The notes: generated by a model from the letters alone, not told the origin. DNA of 64,000 nucleotides from Mycolicibacter hiberniae (GCF_010729485.1 NZ_AP022609.1:3720001-3784000), one strand, 5' to 3'. Shown: positions 43,735 through 53,015, counted from the stretch's first letter. Numbers and translations: made by a program.

Positions 43735-45123
43735 CTAGCCGGTGAAGCCCTCACCCGATGTCGACCGGTCGTGATGGGAATAGGTCAGCGAGAGCTGGCG
43801 TGCGGCGGCAATCTTGTTCAGCATCGTGATCCGTTCACGCGCGACCGCTCCCGCCCTCTTCCGGCGCTCCCGAATCGGGTTGGACCATGGCACCCAGTCG
43901 GCCAGCATGGCGATGCGCACGTTGAGCCTGGTGAGCCTTTCAAAGTTCTTTACCTGGCGCTTGAAGTTGTAGCCCAGCGGCTCAAAGATGGTGCCTTCGA
44001 TCATGGCGTCGATCTGCTCGTAGCCGAAGACGACGCCGGCCGGCGCAAACGCGATCATCGACGTGATCTGGTGCGCGTACTTGGAAATCACCTTCTGCAG
44101 CGGGCCCGGCAGCGTCCCAGTCAGGGTCTCCAGGTGTTCGGGACCCGCGATCGCGTCGACGAGCTCGGCACGCCAGGGAGAGGGGTTGCCGCCCCGGGAG
44201 AGCACGTAGTTCAACGACTTGATCAGCTCCAACCCGTTGGCGGAGTGCAGCCGCTCGGGCGCACCCCACAGCCGGCCGGAGAACGAGGAGTACTCAGCCA
44301 GGTCCTCCAGCTGATCCGGTGTGAGCTTGCGCCCGAATGCATGGTCGATGAGACGGCTGAGCAGCAGGCCACTGCCGAATCCCAGCAGTGACGTCACCGG
44401 AATGGGCTCGCCGAACTTGAGGTAGAGCTCGTCGCCCCACTTCCGACGCAGTCCACGACTGGCCAGCGCGTGCATCAACCGCACCCGCACCACATCCTGG
44501 AAGGCCTCCGAGTGCCGGTCGAAGATGTCCGGCAACGTGAACTCGGCGAAGACGCGGGCCGTTTCAATGAAGCGGCGCGGTCCGTCGTCGGCGAAACGGC
44601 CGGTGGCCCCGGTCGCCGCGGAGATGTCGCCGGTCATCGCGGTCTCGTATAACGCCCAACCGCGGATGATCGTGGTGGCCGCGACCGTGGCGGACATCGC
44701 CAGCATCCGGCCGCGTTCGGCGGCGGCCAGGTCGAACTGACCGGGCAGCTGATCGAGGTGCTCGAAGAGGTCGACGAGCTCCTGGGGCGGGTCTTGCACC
44801 GTTTCGATGCCCTGGGTCAAGGCCTGCTCGAACATCGCGCGGCCCTTTTCATGGCCCAAGCGTTCGAAGGCGTCGACGGCGCCGATCATGTGTTCGTCGC
44901 GCTGCCAGAAGTAGTCGTCGCGCATCCGGGTGATGTCGTTGGGTTCGACCTCTTTGTCGATGTCGATCCACGGCCCGAAGATGCTCTCGCGCATCTTGCG
45001 CCACTGGGCGGCGAAGTGGTCCCGCCCTGGCGGGATGGGCCGCAACGGCCGGTCCGGGTGGTCGCGTCGGTTGAAATCGACGTCCTCGATCTGGATCTTC
45101 GGACGTTCACCGGTCACAGTCAT
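43735..45123 (-). CDS. Oxygenase MpaB-family (DUF2236) protein
   Basis: A 462-residue protein of the MpaB/DUF2236 family, to which latex-clearing oxygenase-like proteins belong. Visible are FGPWIDIDKEVEPNDITRMRDDYFWQRDEHMIGAVDAFERLG, ETARVFAEFTLPDIFDRH and the VVRVRLMHALASRGLRRKWGDELY region with the likely heme-contact His. Family members are heme proteins that oxygenate polyisoprene or related substrates. The ATG at 45123 is preferred over the longer frame from 45141. It precedes no obvious operon partner; the secreted PE-PPE gene diverges from it. Confidence 0.82.
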   Translation of the reverse strand: MTVTGERPKIQIEDVDFNRRDHPDRPLRPIPPGRDHFAAQWRKMRESIFGPWIDIDKEVEPNDITRMRDDYFWQRDEHMIGAVDAFERLGHEKGRAMFEQALTQGIETVQDPPQELVDLFEHLDQLPGQFDLAAAERGRMLAMSATVAATTIIRGWALYETAMTGDISAATGATGRFADDGPRRFIETARVFAEFTLPDIFDRHSEAFQDVVRVRLMHALASRGLRRKWGDELYLKFGEPIPVTSLLGFGSGLLLSRLIDHAFGRKLTPDQLEDLAEYSSFSGRLWGAPERLHSANGLELIKSLNYVLSRGGNPSPWRAELVDAIAGPEHLETLTGTLPGPLQKVISKYAHQITSMIAFAPAGVVFGYEQIDAMIEGTIFEPLGYNFKRQVKNFERLTRLNVRIAMLADWVPWSNPIRERRKRAGAVARERITMLNKIAAARQLSLTYSHHDRSTSGEGFTG

Positions 45124-45326
45124 GCGGCAGCCCAATCTCACAATAGGATACTGATTTACGAAGCTATCACATGCCGGCGTCGATCAGACCCGAGGTTCTC
45201 CGACTGATGCCGCCATGTTTGCCCACGTAGAGCAGCCTATGACAAACCGCGGACTGCGCCGGCGCCGTTCCTGCGAGTGTCGGGGAAACCCGGTTCGTTC
45301 TCGGGCAACGATGAAAGGATCCGACC

Positions 45327-46304
45327 GTGCACAGATACCGGACGTTTGCCCACGCCACCGCCGTTGCGGCACTCGTCGGAGCCGCCACTGCACCGATCGC
45401 TTGGGCCGCAGACTCCCAGGTGACCTTGTTGGCTGCCGAGGGTCCGCTCTCCGGCAGCCAGACGGCGATCATCATCGGGGGCACGTTCGAGCCCACCCCG
45501 TCACTGGACTTCGCGCGGGCCGCCCAGTCGCTGTATCTGAATGCGCTGGGCTTCGACATCGAAGCGAACGGCTCGACGGTCTGTTACATGGACGGCACCG
45601 ACCCGTGCAGCGCTGCGCTGCAGGTACTGACCACACCGCAGCTGATGCAACAGGGCCACAGCACCCTCACCGGAGCATCGAACCTGGTTCTGGCCGTGCA
45701 GAACTCCCTGGCGGCGAATCCGGGCGCCTACAGCGCCGAGCAGCCGTTGACGGTGTTCGGCTACTCGCAGGGCGCTGCGGTCGGCTCGATCGCCATGACC
45801 CAGCTCGCCGAAGCCGGCGTCCCCAGCGAACTGCTGCACTTCGTCTTCATCGGCAGCCCCGCCACCGCAGACGGAATATGGCCCAATATCCTGGCCACCC
45901 TCGACGCGGTGTTCGGTCCGGACATCACGAACTTCCTGATCGACTTTCTCGATCTCGAAGGCGTTCTTGGCCTGGTGACTCCGAATGATCTTTACCCGGC
46001 GACCATCTACTCGATCGACAACGACTTCGCCTCGGACTGGCAGGGGAATTTCGACACGTGGGGCCTGTGGGGCGAGTTGGTGCCCGGACTGATCCGGCAC
46101 GGCGAGTACCTGGGGCTGACCCCTGAGCAGATCGCCGATGCGACCGTGTCGACCGACGGGTATCTCACCTACGTCGACATCTCCGACGACATCGACAACT
46201 TCAGCGCGGCGCTCAATGCCATTACGTTCGGGGGCGTTCTCAACAGCGGGCTGTTGCAGGCGATGTACGACTCGCTGGTGTTCGCCCTGACCAATTCGTT
46301 CTAA
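45327..46304 (+). CDS. Stand-alone PE-PPE-domain hydrolase, secreted (paralogue 3)
   Basis: A 325-residue member of the same family as 30754 and 37670 but more diverged. The signal peptide (HATAVAALVGAATAPIAWA) is followed by the GGTFEPTPSLDFARAAQSLYLNALGF block, Cys pairs in CYMDGTDPCSA, the nucleophile elbow FGYSQGA (Ser148) and YLGLTPEQIADATVSTDG. The GTG start at 45327 has AAAGGA about 8 bases upstream. The C-terminal part differs most from the other two, so substrate preference may differ. Three such genes within 16 kb suggest an expanded secreted-esterase family. Confidence 0.87.
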   Translation: MHRYRTFAHATAVAALVGAATAPIAWAADSQVTLLAAEGPLSGSQTAIIIGGTFEPTPSLDFARAAQSLYLNALGFDIEANGSTVCYMDGTDPCSAALQVLTTPQLMQQGHSTLTGASNLVLAVQNSLAANPGAYSAEQPLTVFGYSQGAAVGSIAMTQLAEAGVPSELLHFVFIGSPATADGIWPNILATLDAVFGPDITNFLIDFLDLEGVLGLVTPNDLYPATIYSIDNDFASDWQGNFDTWGLWGELVPGLIRHGEYLGLTPEQIADATVSTDGYLTYVDISDDIDNFSAALNAITFGGVLNSGLLQAMYDSLVFALTNSF

Positions 46305-46326
46305 ACGGCAGTCCCCTACTTCGCCT

Positions 46327-46402
46327 CGCGGAAGAACGGTTCAACCGTGCCGCTGAGCTGACAATCATGGGGTTTGCGCGGCGATCCTTCGCGGTGGGGA
46401 TG
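46327..46402 (-). pseudogene. Remnant of a DUF3297 gene
   Basis: Bases 46327-46402 match 56779-56855, the 3' part of the intact DUF3297 gene, at most positions (about nine in ten by eye). The remnant translates as IPTAKDRRANPMIV and then loses frame through one missing base (gtc-agctc against gtc-aagctc). The rest of the gene is absent. It lies next to the solitary Rieske-glutamate synthase gene, just as the intact gene lies next to the paralogous operon, so this locus probably arose by duplication and decayed. Confidence 0.75.
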
Positions 46403-46425
46403 CGGGTTTGCGGTCTGGCCCGTGC

Positions 46426-48054
46426 TCACAGTGGGATCACCCCTGCGTAGGGCACTCCGGACAGGTAGGCAAAGTCACGGTCGAAGGTCACCAGGTCGCT
46501 GAGTTGGAAGTCGGCCAGCCGCCCATGCCCGCAGGCCCGGGCGAGTACCGCCATCAACTCCACCACGGAGCGCAGGTAGCGGTCTAACCGTTTGGCGGCC
46601 AGATCAATCGGCAGCCGTGATCGCAGCTGCGGATTCTGAGTCGCGATGCCCACCGGACAGGCATTCGTGTGGCAGGCACGCATCCCGACACATCCGATCG
46701 CTTGAAGCGCGGCGTTGGACAGCGCGATGGCGTCGGCTCCCAGGCCCAGCGCTTTGACCATGTCCGCGGGTGTGCGGATGCCGCCGGCGATCACCAACGT
46801 GACGTCGCGGGCCTGCGCCCGGTCGAGGTGCCGTCGTGCTCGGGCCAGGGCCGGTATCGTCGGGACCGAAATGTTGTCGCGGAAAAGCGTTGGCGCCGAC
46901 CCGGTTCCCCCGCCACGGCCATCGAGGATGATGTAGTCCACCCCGATTTCCAGCGCCGCGTCGATGTCTTCTTCAATGTGCTGGGCGCTCATCTTGTAGC
47001 CGATCGGAATTCCGCCGGAGACCTGCCGGATCTGCGCCGCGAAGTCCGCGAACTGGTTCAGCGATGTCCAGTCCGGGAATCGGGCGGGTGAGATCGCCGC
47101 CGTGCCCGGCGCCAAGCCGCGGACCTCGGCGATCTTGCCGACGACCTTGGCACCGGGAAGATGGCCGCCGGTGCCGGTTTTGGCTCCCTGCCCGCCCTTG
47201 AAGTGGAAAGCCTGCACCTTGCGGGCGTGCTGGATGTCCCCGCCGAAGCGCCCGGAGGCCAGTTCGTAGAGGTAGCGGGTATTGGCCGCCTGCTCCTCCG
47301 GCAGCATTCCCCCTTCGCCGGAACAGATGCCGGTACCGGCCAGCTCGGCGCCCGTCGCCAGGGCCGTCTTGGCCTCCTCGGACAACGCGCCGAAGCTCAT
47401 GTCGCTGACGAACAGGGGGATGTCGAGGACCAGCGGGCGTCGAGCGCCCGGCCCGATGACGGTCTGGGTGCTGACCGGCTCATCATCGAGCAGTGGCGGA
47501 CGGGCAAGCTGGGCAGTGATCAGCTGAATCGAATCCCACGACGGCAGTCGGCCGCGCTCGACACCCATGGCGGCGGACGAACCGTGCTTACCAACCCGGC
47601 TCAGCCCGTGGGCGGCGAGTTCGTGGATCTCGGCGACGTGGGGTTCATCTGCCGTTCCCGTCGGCTGGATCCACTGACCCTGATATCCGTCATCGAAGTA
47701 CGGCTGTGGGTTGCGCTGGGCGAAGGCAGCCACCGCGGCGCGGTCCACGTAGACCGCATCGTCGGATATCCAGGCCGGGAACTTCGCCAGGCCGACCGCC
47801 GGATTGACCGGTGCGACTCCGGTCTCGAGCTCGTAGCGCCATCCGTGGACGTCGCATATGAGCAGGTCGCCGTCGACGTGACCGTCGGCCATCAGCGCCC
47901 CCCGGTGTGCGCACCGGCCGTACAGCGCCGAAATATCGTCCCCGCGGCGCACCAGGACCACGTCCACACCGTCGACTTGCGCAGCGAAGGGCTCGCCATC
48001 GCGAAGTTCTGACCATTTCGCGACTTCGAGTGCGGCAGTTGAATCGACGGACAT
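46426..48054 (-). CDS. Rieske-glutamate synthase-like fusion protein (paralogue 1, solitary)
   Basis: A 542-residue fusion. Residues 10-115 form a Rieske [2Fe-2S] domain with C-A-H (Cys48, His50) and C-D-V-H (Cys67, His70). The rest is the FMN-binding domain of the large glutamate synthase subunit: [57 protein letters not shown] and a CX5CX4C cluster ([14 protein letters not shown]) for a 3Fe-4S centre. There is no glutaminase domain, so ammonia channelling as in GltB is unlikely. AAGGAGG lies 12 bases before the ATG at 48054. It stands alone, in contrast to the paralogue at 53016, and its neighbour is a DUF3297 remnant. Its function is unknown; electron-linked amino-acid or quinone chemistry is possible. 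Confidence 0.85.
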   Translation of the reverse strand: MSVDSTAALEVAKWSELRDGEPFAAQVDGVDVVLVRRGDDISALYGRCAHRGALMADGHVDGDLLICDVHGWRYELETGVAPVNPAVGLAKFPAWISDDAVYVDRAAVAAFAQRNPQPYFDDGYQGQWIQPTGTADEPHVAEIHELAAHGLSRVGKHGSSAAMGVERGRLPSWDSIQLITAQLARPPLLDDEPVSTQTVIGPGARRPLVLDIPLFVSDMSFGALSEEAKTALATGAELAGTGICSGEGGMLPEEQAANTRYLYELASGRFGGDIQHARKVQAFHFKGGQGAKTGTGGHLPGAKVVGKIAEVRGLAPGTAAISPARFPDWTSLNQFADFAAQIRQVSGGIPIGYKMSAQHIEEDIDAALEIGVDYIILDGRGGGTGSAPTLFRDNISVPTIPALARARRHLDRAQARDVTLVIAGGIRTPADMVKALGLGADAIALSNAALQAIGCVGMRACHTNACPVGIATQNPQLRSRLPIDLAAKRLDRYLRSVVELMAVLARACGHGRLADFQLSDLVTFDRDFAYLSGVPYAGVIPL

Positions 48055-48502
48055 GGCTCTCGTGGCCTCCTTGCTGCCGTGGCAGCCTGTTGCACACGCG
48101 CTGGACGAACACGGCCGCACTGTAGTTGGATTCAATTATCTGAACAGAGGTGCGGCCCACCCATGACCGGTCGCGCAACACCCTTGACCGCTAGCGCTTT
48201 TCATACAAACCAACGTTGTTACGGGCACCCTACTTGATGCCCCGCAGTTCCTGCCGTAGGGACATCGCGCGACGAACGTTTCCGCTGCAACCAATGGCTC
48301 GGCGCTGCTGCTTTCGGGCGAGGCATGCCGGGATATCTCCGATCGGGGCCTGCTCGAATCCAGGCGACGTACCGAGGGCCCAGTGTCCGCAGCATCTGGG
48401 TTCCCGCCGGGGTCCTGCGAGGGATACAGCTCTCTCGGATGACTCGAAGGTTTGCTGCCCTCAGAACATTGGATCGATCCCCCACCTGCAGCCAGGACGG
48501 CC
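48055..48502. other. Gene-free stretch upstream of Rieske-glutamate synthase paralogue 1
   Basis: These 448 bases between two minus-strand genes hold no convincing ORF on either strand. TACAGT (complement of 48119-48124) is a possible -10 box for the downstream gene. Nothing else is recognisable. Confidence 0.45.
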
Positions 48503-49987
48503 TCACAGCGCGCAGGATGCACCGGCCGGCGGCACGGTGAGGTCGACCAGGTAATCGGCGGCCATCTCGTTGACGCAGTGATTGGTTCCGGCCATCACGA
48601 TGGTGTGGCCTTCGCCTTCCACGGTGAGCAAGGCACTGCCGAGCGCCGTTGCCAGCTCAATGCCGCCGGCGTGCGGAGTGCTGGGGTCGCCGGTGATCGA
48701 CACAACCAGCGTGGGCGATAACCCGACGATGTCGGTCGCGTACGGAATCCCCAGCGTGGGCTCGGCCGGCCAGTGTTCGCAGCCGTCACGCGCGCCGCTG
48801 AGCGCGACTCCAGGATCCATGAACGGAGCGGCCTCAAAGATCCGCTCACGCAGGCGGTTACCCTGCTCCTCGGTGAGCCTTTCCTCGTCCATACAGTTGA
48901 TCGCGTACAGCGCCTCGGCAAAGTTGGGCCAGCGCCCTTCGGCGTCGCGGAGCGAGAAATCGTAGCCGAGCTGCAGCAGTTCGTCGCCTCTCCCCCGTTG
49001 TAATTGCGCTATCCCCGTGATGATTCGGGGCCAAGCGGCTGCGCTGTAGAGACCGGAGATCACCCCGCCGATCGCTTCGTCGAATCCCAGATCGGAACGC
49101 AACGCCGGCACGGGCTGTCGGTAGAGCGGACGCACGATCTGCTGGAACTGTTGGGTAGCCCCGGCCGGGTCGTCGCCTAATGGGCAGGCGGTCTGGGCGG
49201 CGCAGAACGCGGCCATCTGTTCGAAGGAGCGCTGGAACCCCGCGTACGCGTCCACCCGTCGGGCCACAGTTCCCTTTTTCGGGTCGAGGGCGCCATCGAG
49301 CAGCATCGCGCGCACGTTCTGCGGGAACTGCTCGGCGTAGACCGCACCCAGCCTCGTCCCGTAACTCTGCCCCAAGAAGGTCAGCTTCTCATCACCGAGC
49401 ACGGCCCGCAGGACGTCCATATCGCGCGCCGCATCGCGGGTGCCGACACTGGCCAGCACGTCGACGCCGCCCGAGCGTTGGGCGCACCGATCCACGATGT
49501 CCTGCGTTTCCTGTTCGGTCCATTGCACAGTGGTGCCCTGGGTGCTCAACACGAACTCGCCCCGATCCGCCTCGGCATCGGTGAAGCACTCGATGGCCGG
49601 TTTCGAGCTGCCGACCCCGCGCGGGTCGAAACCCACAAGGTCGAAGCGTTCGGGCAGCCGCGTGGCCGCGGCACTGGCCGTTGCCGCGGTGGCGAACAGT
49701 CCAGAACCGCCGGGCCCTCCGGGGTTGATGACCAACGAACCGATGGACTCGCCGCGCGCCGGAACTCGTGCGATCGCGATGAGCGCGGTCTTGCCCAGCG
49801 GCTCTTGGTAATTCAGCGGAACTTTCAGTCGTCCACACTCGATGGTCGGCGCCAGGGCAAAGACAGCGCGCTCGATGGAGGTATTGGTGTAGGTTTCGCA
49901 GGACTCCCAGGTGATCCGTTGCGAGTAGAACCGGTCCAGGCGCGATGACGACTGAACGGTCGGTGCGTCTGGCGTGCAGGCCGCCAC
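48503..49987 (-). CDS. TAP-like alpha/beta hydrolase lipoprotein (peptidase S33-type), start uncertain
   Basis: At least 494 residues of an alpha/beta hydrolase of the tripeptidyl-aminopeptidase group. It has NPGGPGGSG (oxyanion loop), FDPRGVGSSKP, the nucleophile elbow GQSYGTRLG, SITGDPSTPHAGG and the terminal His in EGEGHTIV. The GTG at 49987 starts only three codons before a Cys that is clearly a lipobox (VAAC). The frame upstream encodes a good signal (KERGGSKTWELLILTAAIA), but it has no ATG, GTG or TTG; the only candidate is CTG at 50053. So either an unusual start is used or the 5' end is damaged. Likely an envelope-anchored peptidase. Confidence 0.75.
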   Translation of the reverse strand: MAACTPDAPTVQSSSRLDRFYSQRITWESCETYTNTSIERAVFALAPTIECGRLKVPLNYQEPLGKTALIAIARVPARGESIGSLVINPGGPGGSGLFATAATASAAATRLPERFDLVGFDPRGVGSSKPAIECFTDAEADRGEFVLSTQGTTVQWTEQETQDIVDRCAQRSGGVDVLASVGTRDAARDMDVLRAVLGDEKLTFLGQSYGTRLGAVYAEQFPQNVRAMLLDGALDPKKGTVARRVDAYAGFQRSFEQMAAFCAAQTACPLGDDPAGATQQFQQIVRPLYRQPVPALRSDLGFDEAIGGVISGLYSAAAWPRIITGIAQLQRGRGDELLQLGYDFSLRDAEGRWPNFAEALYAINCMDEERLTEEQGNRLRERIFEAAPFMDPGVALSGARDGCEHWPAEPTLGIPYATDIVGLSPTLVVSITGDPSTPHAGGIELATALGSALLTVEGEGHTIVMAGTNHCVNEMAADYLVDLTVPPAGASCAL

Positions 49988-50070
49988 GGCGATCGCCGCT
50001 GTGAGAATCAGAAGCTCCCAGGTCTTTGATCCCCCGCGCTCCTTCGGACGCAGGGACCCTCTCGCAGAAG

Positions 50071-50814
50071 TCAGAATTGGCTGCTCCCGCCGTCGACGTA
50101 GATCTCTGATCCGGTCATGTAGGTGCTGCCGTCGGAAGCCAAGAACGCGATCACACTGCCGATCTCGTCTGGGCGTGCCCGGCGCCTCATCGGCACCGTG
50201 GCAGTCAAGTCCTCCAGCGCACCACCGGCTCCCTCGAAAAGGTCGGCCAACCCCGGAGTCTCGGTAAGTCCTGGGGCGACAACATTGACGCGGATCCTGC
50301 GCTCGAGAAGTTCGGCGGCCCAGCTTCGGGCGAGTGATCGGACCGCGGTCTTGGACGCGGCGTAGACACTGGTGCCCGGCGAGGCCTTCGCGTCACCGGC
50401 GGAACCACACAGGATGACCGATGCGCCGTCGTTGAGCAACGGAAGGACGGCCTGGATGGTGAAGATGATCCCGCCGACGTTGGTGTTGAATGTCCGCGCG
50501 TAATGCTGCCAGGTGATATCCCCCAACGGCGCAACCTCGGCAATACCTGCGTTGGCGAAGACGATGTCGAGCCCGCTCCCCCTGGCCTCGATGGTGGTCG
50601 CGACCCGGGCGAGGTCGGCCTGCTCGGTCACGTCGGCGCGAATGGCACCGACGTGAACGGCGCCGATGCCGGCGACGGCTTGTTCGAGTGCGTCTTGGCG
50701 GCGCCCGACGAGGAACACGTGAGCGCCCTCCGCGGCGAGCGCCCGCGCCCCGGCGAGACCGATGCCCGATGCCGCCCCGGTGACGAGGGCTGTCCTACCT
50801 GCCAGTGATGACAT
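50071..50814 (-). CDS. SDR-family oxidoreductase
   Basis: A 247-residue classical short-chain dehydrogenase. It has TGAASGIG (NAD(P) turn), the FANAGIAEV segment, Ser in CGSAGDAKA, the Tyr-x3-Lys pair in SVYAASKTAV and the C-terminal TGSEIYVDGGSSQF. The ATG at 50814 sits 6 bases after GGGAG; the ATG six bases upstream would have no spacing. It diverges from a TetR gene, the common local-regulator arrangement. Substrate unknown. Confidence 0.9.
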   Translation of the reverse strand: MSSLAGRTALVTGAASGIGLAGARALAAEGAHVFLVGRRQDALEQAVAGIGAVHVGAIRADVTEQADLARVATTIEARGSGLDIVFANAGIAEVAPLGDITWQHYARTFNTNVGGIIFTIQAVLPLLNDGASVILCGSAGDAKASPGTSVYAASKTAVRSLARSWAAELLERRIRVNVVAPGLTETPGLADLFEGAGGALEDLTATVPMRRRARPDEIGSVIAFLASDGSTYMTGSEIYVDGGSSQF

Positions 50815-50937
50815 GTGCATCTCCCATTCTTGTGCCGCGCGGCTTCGCCGAGCATCGCCGTAGGGACTAGACCAGCTGCCTGGAGGCGAGGCTTAGCGGC
50901 GAGAGGAGCCGCCACCCCGGACGATTCACCCAACGGT

Positions 50938-51012
50938 ACGGTGCGTCTCGTCTCGTGTCAAGACGGTACGTCTCGTGTTGTCTTGGCGTGGGCGGATCGC
51001 TAGTGTTCTGGC
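50938..51012 (+). promoter_or_regulatory. tetR promoter with direct-repeat operator
   Basis: ACGGTGCGTCTCGT (50938-50951) is repeated as ACGGTACGTCTCGT (50963-50976), start to start 25 bases apart. TTGTCT (50978-50983) and TAGTGT (51001-51006) form a -35/-10 pair with 17-base spacing. The ATG lies 6 bases beyond the -10, so the message is probably leaderless. The repeats lie between the divergent genes and suit a regulator binding to one face of DNA. Confidence 0.55.
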
Positions 51013-51582
51013 ATGCCGCCTGACCCCAGCCGACGCAACGAGCATTCACGGCGGGCGATTCTTGAGGCTTGCCTGGCCCTGATCGGTGAACTCGGCTACG
51101 ACAACGTCTCTATCGAGGCAATCGCCAAACGCGCGGGCTGCGGCAAACAGACCATCTATCGCTGGTGGCCGTCGAAGGGGGCGGTGGTGCTCGACGCCGC
51201 TACCGAAAGCCTCAACCCCGTCGTCGTATTCCCCGACACCGGTGACATCGTCACCGACCTACGGGCGCAGTTGATGGGAATCCTGGACCTGATCGCGTCC
51301 ACCAGTTTCGGTGCGGCCTACCGGGGTGTGATCGCCGCAGGCCAGTCCGACCCCAGCCTGTTACGTGCCGTCTTCGACCGGATCATCGAACCCAACATCA
51401 CCGGGTTCAGCGAGCGAGCAGCCCTGGCCCAACAGCGCGGCGAGATGCGCCCCGACGCCGACGTGGCAACGCTGCGCGATGTGCTCTACGGAGTCATCGA
51501 ATACCGGCTGTTCCACGCGATGGCGATCGAACCCCAGCACATCGACGCACTGCTGAAGCTCACATTCGACGGAGTGCGCTGA
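51013..51582 (+). CDS. TetR-family transcriptional regulator
   Basis: A 189-residue TetR-type regulator: RRAILEACLALIGELGYDNVSIEAIAKRAGCGKQTIYRWWPSKGAVVLDA is the HTH domain, and the WWPSKG turn is shared by the TetR_C_11 type. It diverges from the SDR gene across a repeat-containing region and is probably autoregulatory. The MDR oxidoreductase gene follows 194 bases downstream on the same strand and may belong to the same regulon. Confidence 0.88.
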   Translation: MPPDPSRRNEHSRRAILEACLALIGELGYDNVSIEAIAKRAGCGKQTIYRWWPSKGAVVLDAATESLNPVVVFPDTGDIVTDLRAQLMGILDLIASTSFGAAYRGVIAAGQSDPSLLRAVFDRIIEPNITGFSERAALAQQRGEMRPDADVATLRDVLYGVIEYRLFHAMAIEPQHIDALLKLTFDGVR

Positions 51583-51776
51583 TGGCCTCCGGCGCTGACG
51601 CCGGCAACATCGGTGGGTCAGGTGCCTGGACATCCTCGGTGTTGAACCCTGTTCGCGCGGTGAAGCACTCCGCCGGCAGCCGTAGCCAGCCGCCGGGAGG
51701 TTCTTGACGCAGATGGCATCTGTCGACCGGCCGTCCGGGAACGTCGCGACCCATAACCACGATGAGGTACACCGAG

Positions 51777-52784
51777 ATGACTGAGTCGATGACGGCCATG
51801 GTGCTCGCCCGTTTCGGCGGGGCCGAGGCTTTCGAGCTGCACGAGGTCCCGGTGCCGCGCGTCGAGCCCCGCCAGGTACGCGTGCGCGTCCACGCCACCT
51901 CCGTCAACCCGCTCGACTATCAGATCCGTCGCGGTGACTACGCGGATCAGGTGCCGCTGCCGGCGATCATCGGGCATGACATCTCCGGCGTGGTCGAGGA
52001 AGTCGGATCCCACGTGACCGAGTTCCGCGTCGGCGATGCGGTGTACTACACGCCGCGAATCTTCGGCGGCCCCGGCTCCTACGCCGAACAGCACGTCGCC
52101 GACGTGGACCTGGTGGGCCGGAAACCGGAGAACCTCAGTCACCTGGAGGCGGCGAGCCTGACTCTCGTCGGCGGAACGGTCTGGGAGTCCCTGGTGACGC
52201 GGGCTCAACTCACCGTGGGTGAGACCGTCCTCATCCACGGCGGCGCGGGCGGTGTCGGCACCATCGCGATCCAGGTCGCGACGGCGATCGGCGCACGGGT
52301 GGTCACCACCGCGAAAGCCGGCGACCACGAGTTCGTCCGCTCTCTTGGGGCCGACGCGGCGATCGACTTCACGGCGACGGACTACGTCGATGCCGTCTAC
52401 GAGATGACGCGAGGTAGGGGTGTGGATGTCGTCTTCGACACGATCGGTGGTGACGCGCTCACACGAAGCCCGTTGGTGCTCACCGACTCCGGCCGCGTCG
52501 TCAGCATCGTCGACATCGCGCAGCCGCAGAACCTCATCGAGGCGTGGGGTAAGAACGCCTCCTACCACTTCGTCTTCACGCGCCAGAACCGGGGAAAGCT
52601 GGACGCGCTCACCACGTTGGTTGAGCGCGGTCTCGTGAAGCCGGTGATCGGCGCGACTCTTCCGTTGGCTCGAATGGGCGAGGCTCATGAGCTCTTGGAG
52701 AACAGGCGCTCCTATGCACTGCACGGCAAGGTGGCTATCGACGTGGCGGGCGACACCGTTGCGCTGCCCCGACGCACGTCGTAA
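51777..52784 (+). CDS. MDR-family NADP-dependent oxidoreductase (quinone-oxidoreductase-like)
   Basis: A 335-residue medium-chain dehydrogenase/reductase without the catalytic zinc ligands. It has [30 protein letters not shown], the Rossmann motif [16 protein letters not shown] and the [14 protein letters not shown] strand, as in quinone oxidoreductases and enone reductases. The ATG at 51777 follows GAGG at a suitable distance; the ATG at 51762 has no ribosome binding site. It probably reduces quinones or alpha,beta-unsaturated ketones with NADPH, perhaps under the upstream TetR protein. Confidence 0.87.
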   Translation: MTESMTAMVLARFGGAEAFELHEVPVPRVEPRQVRVRVHATSVNPLDYQIRRGDYADQVPLPAIIGHDISGVVEEVGSHVTEFRVGDAVYYTPRIFGGPGSYAEQHVADVDLVGRKPENLSHLEAASLTLVGGTVWESLVTRAQLTVGETVLIHGGAGGVGTIAIQVATAIGARVVTTAKAGDHEFVRSLGADAAIDFTATDYVDAVYEMTRGRGVDVVFDTIGGDALTRSPLVLTDSGRVVSIVDIAQPQNLIEAWGKNASYHFVFTRQNRGKLDALTTLVERGLVKPVIGATLPLARMGEAHELLENRRSYALHGKVAIDVAGDTVALPRRTS

Positions 52785-52832
52785 CGGGACCGCGCACTCG
52801 GGCGGTTCCAACCCTGTTGACCGGCCGACGTC

Positions 52833-52925
52833 TAGTTGTGTACGCAACTATAATGGGAGCCGTTCACGCGCGCAGTTTTCCCAAACAGGCAGTCGCTGCA
52901 CATTATGACTGCTAGCCTGGCGGCG
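52833..52925 (+). promoter_or_regulatory. Promoter and palindrome upstream of the Rieske operon
   Basis: TAGTTG-tgtacg-CAACTA (52833-52850) is a perfect inverted repeat whose right arm touches a consensus -10 TATAAT (52849-52854). A second -10, TAGCCT (52913-52918), lies 7 bases before the ATG of the short leader ORF. A regulator bound to the palindrome would block the first promoter. Confidence 0.5.
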
Positions 52926-53000
52926 ATGACCCGTATCGCATTAGTTGCGCCAACAATCGCTTTGCCGGGCGACGGCCACCTGCTGGGCTGCCCCGACTGA
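52926..53000 (+). CDS. Candidate leaderless leader ORF (24 aa)
   Basis: A 24-codon ORF (MTRIALVAP...HLLGCPD) starts 7 bases after a TAGCCT -10 box and ends 15 bases before the ATG of the Rieske-glutamate synthase gene, with AGGAG in between. This is the layout of leaderless regulatory ORFs in mycobacteria. It has one Cys near its end, unlike polycysteine attenuators. A role in coupled translation or attenuation is inferred from position only. Confidence 0.4.
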   Translation: MTRIALVAPTIALPGDGHLLGCPD

Positions 53001-53015
53001 CCGCTAGGAGTGGCC

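Noticed and set aside
52853..52915. A 20-codon ORF starting inside the TATAAT of the Rieske operon promoter
   Set aside because: Its ATG overlaps the -10 box, so it cannot be transcribed from it; no other promoter is evident.
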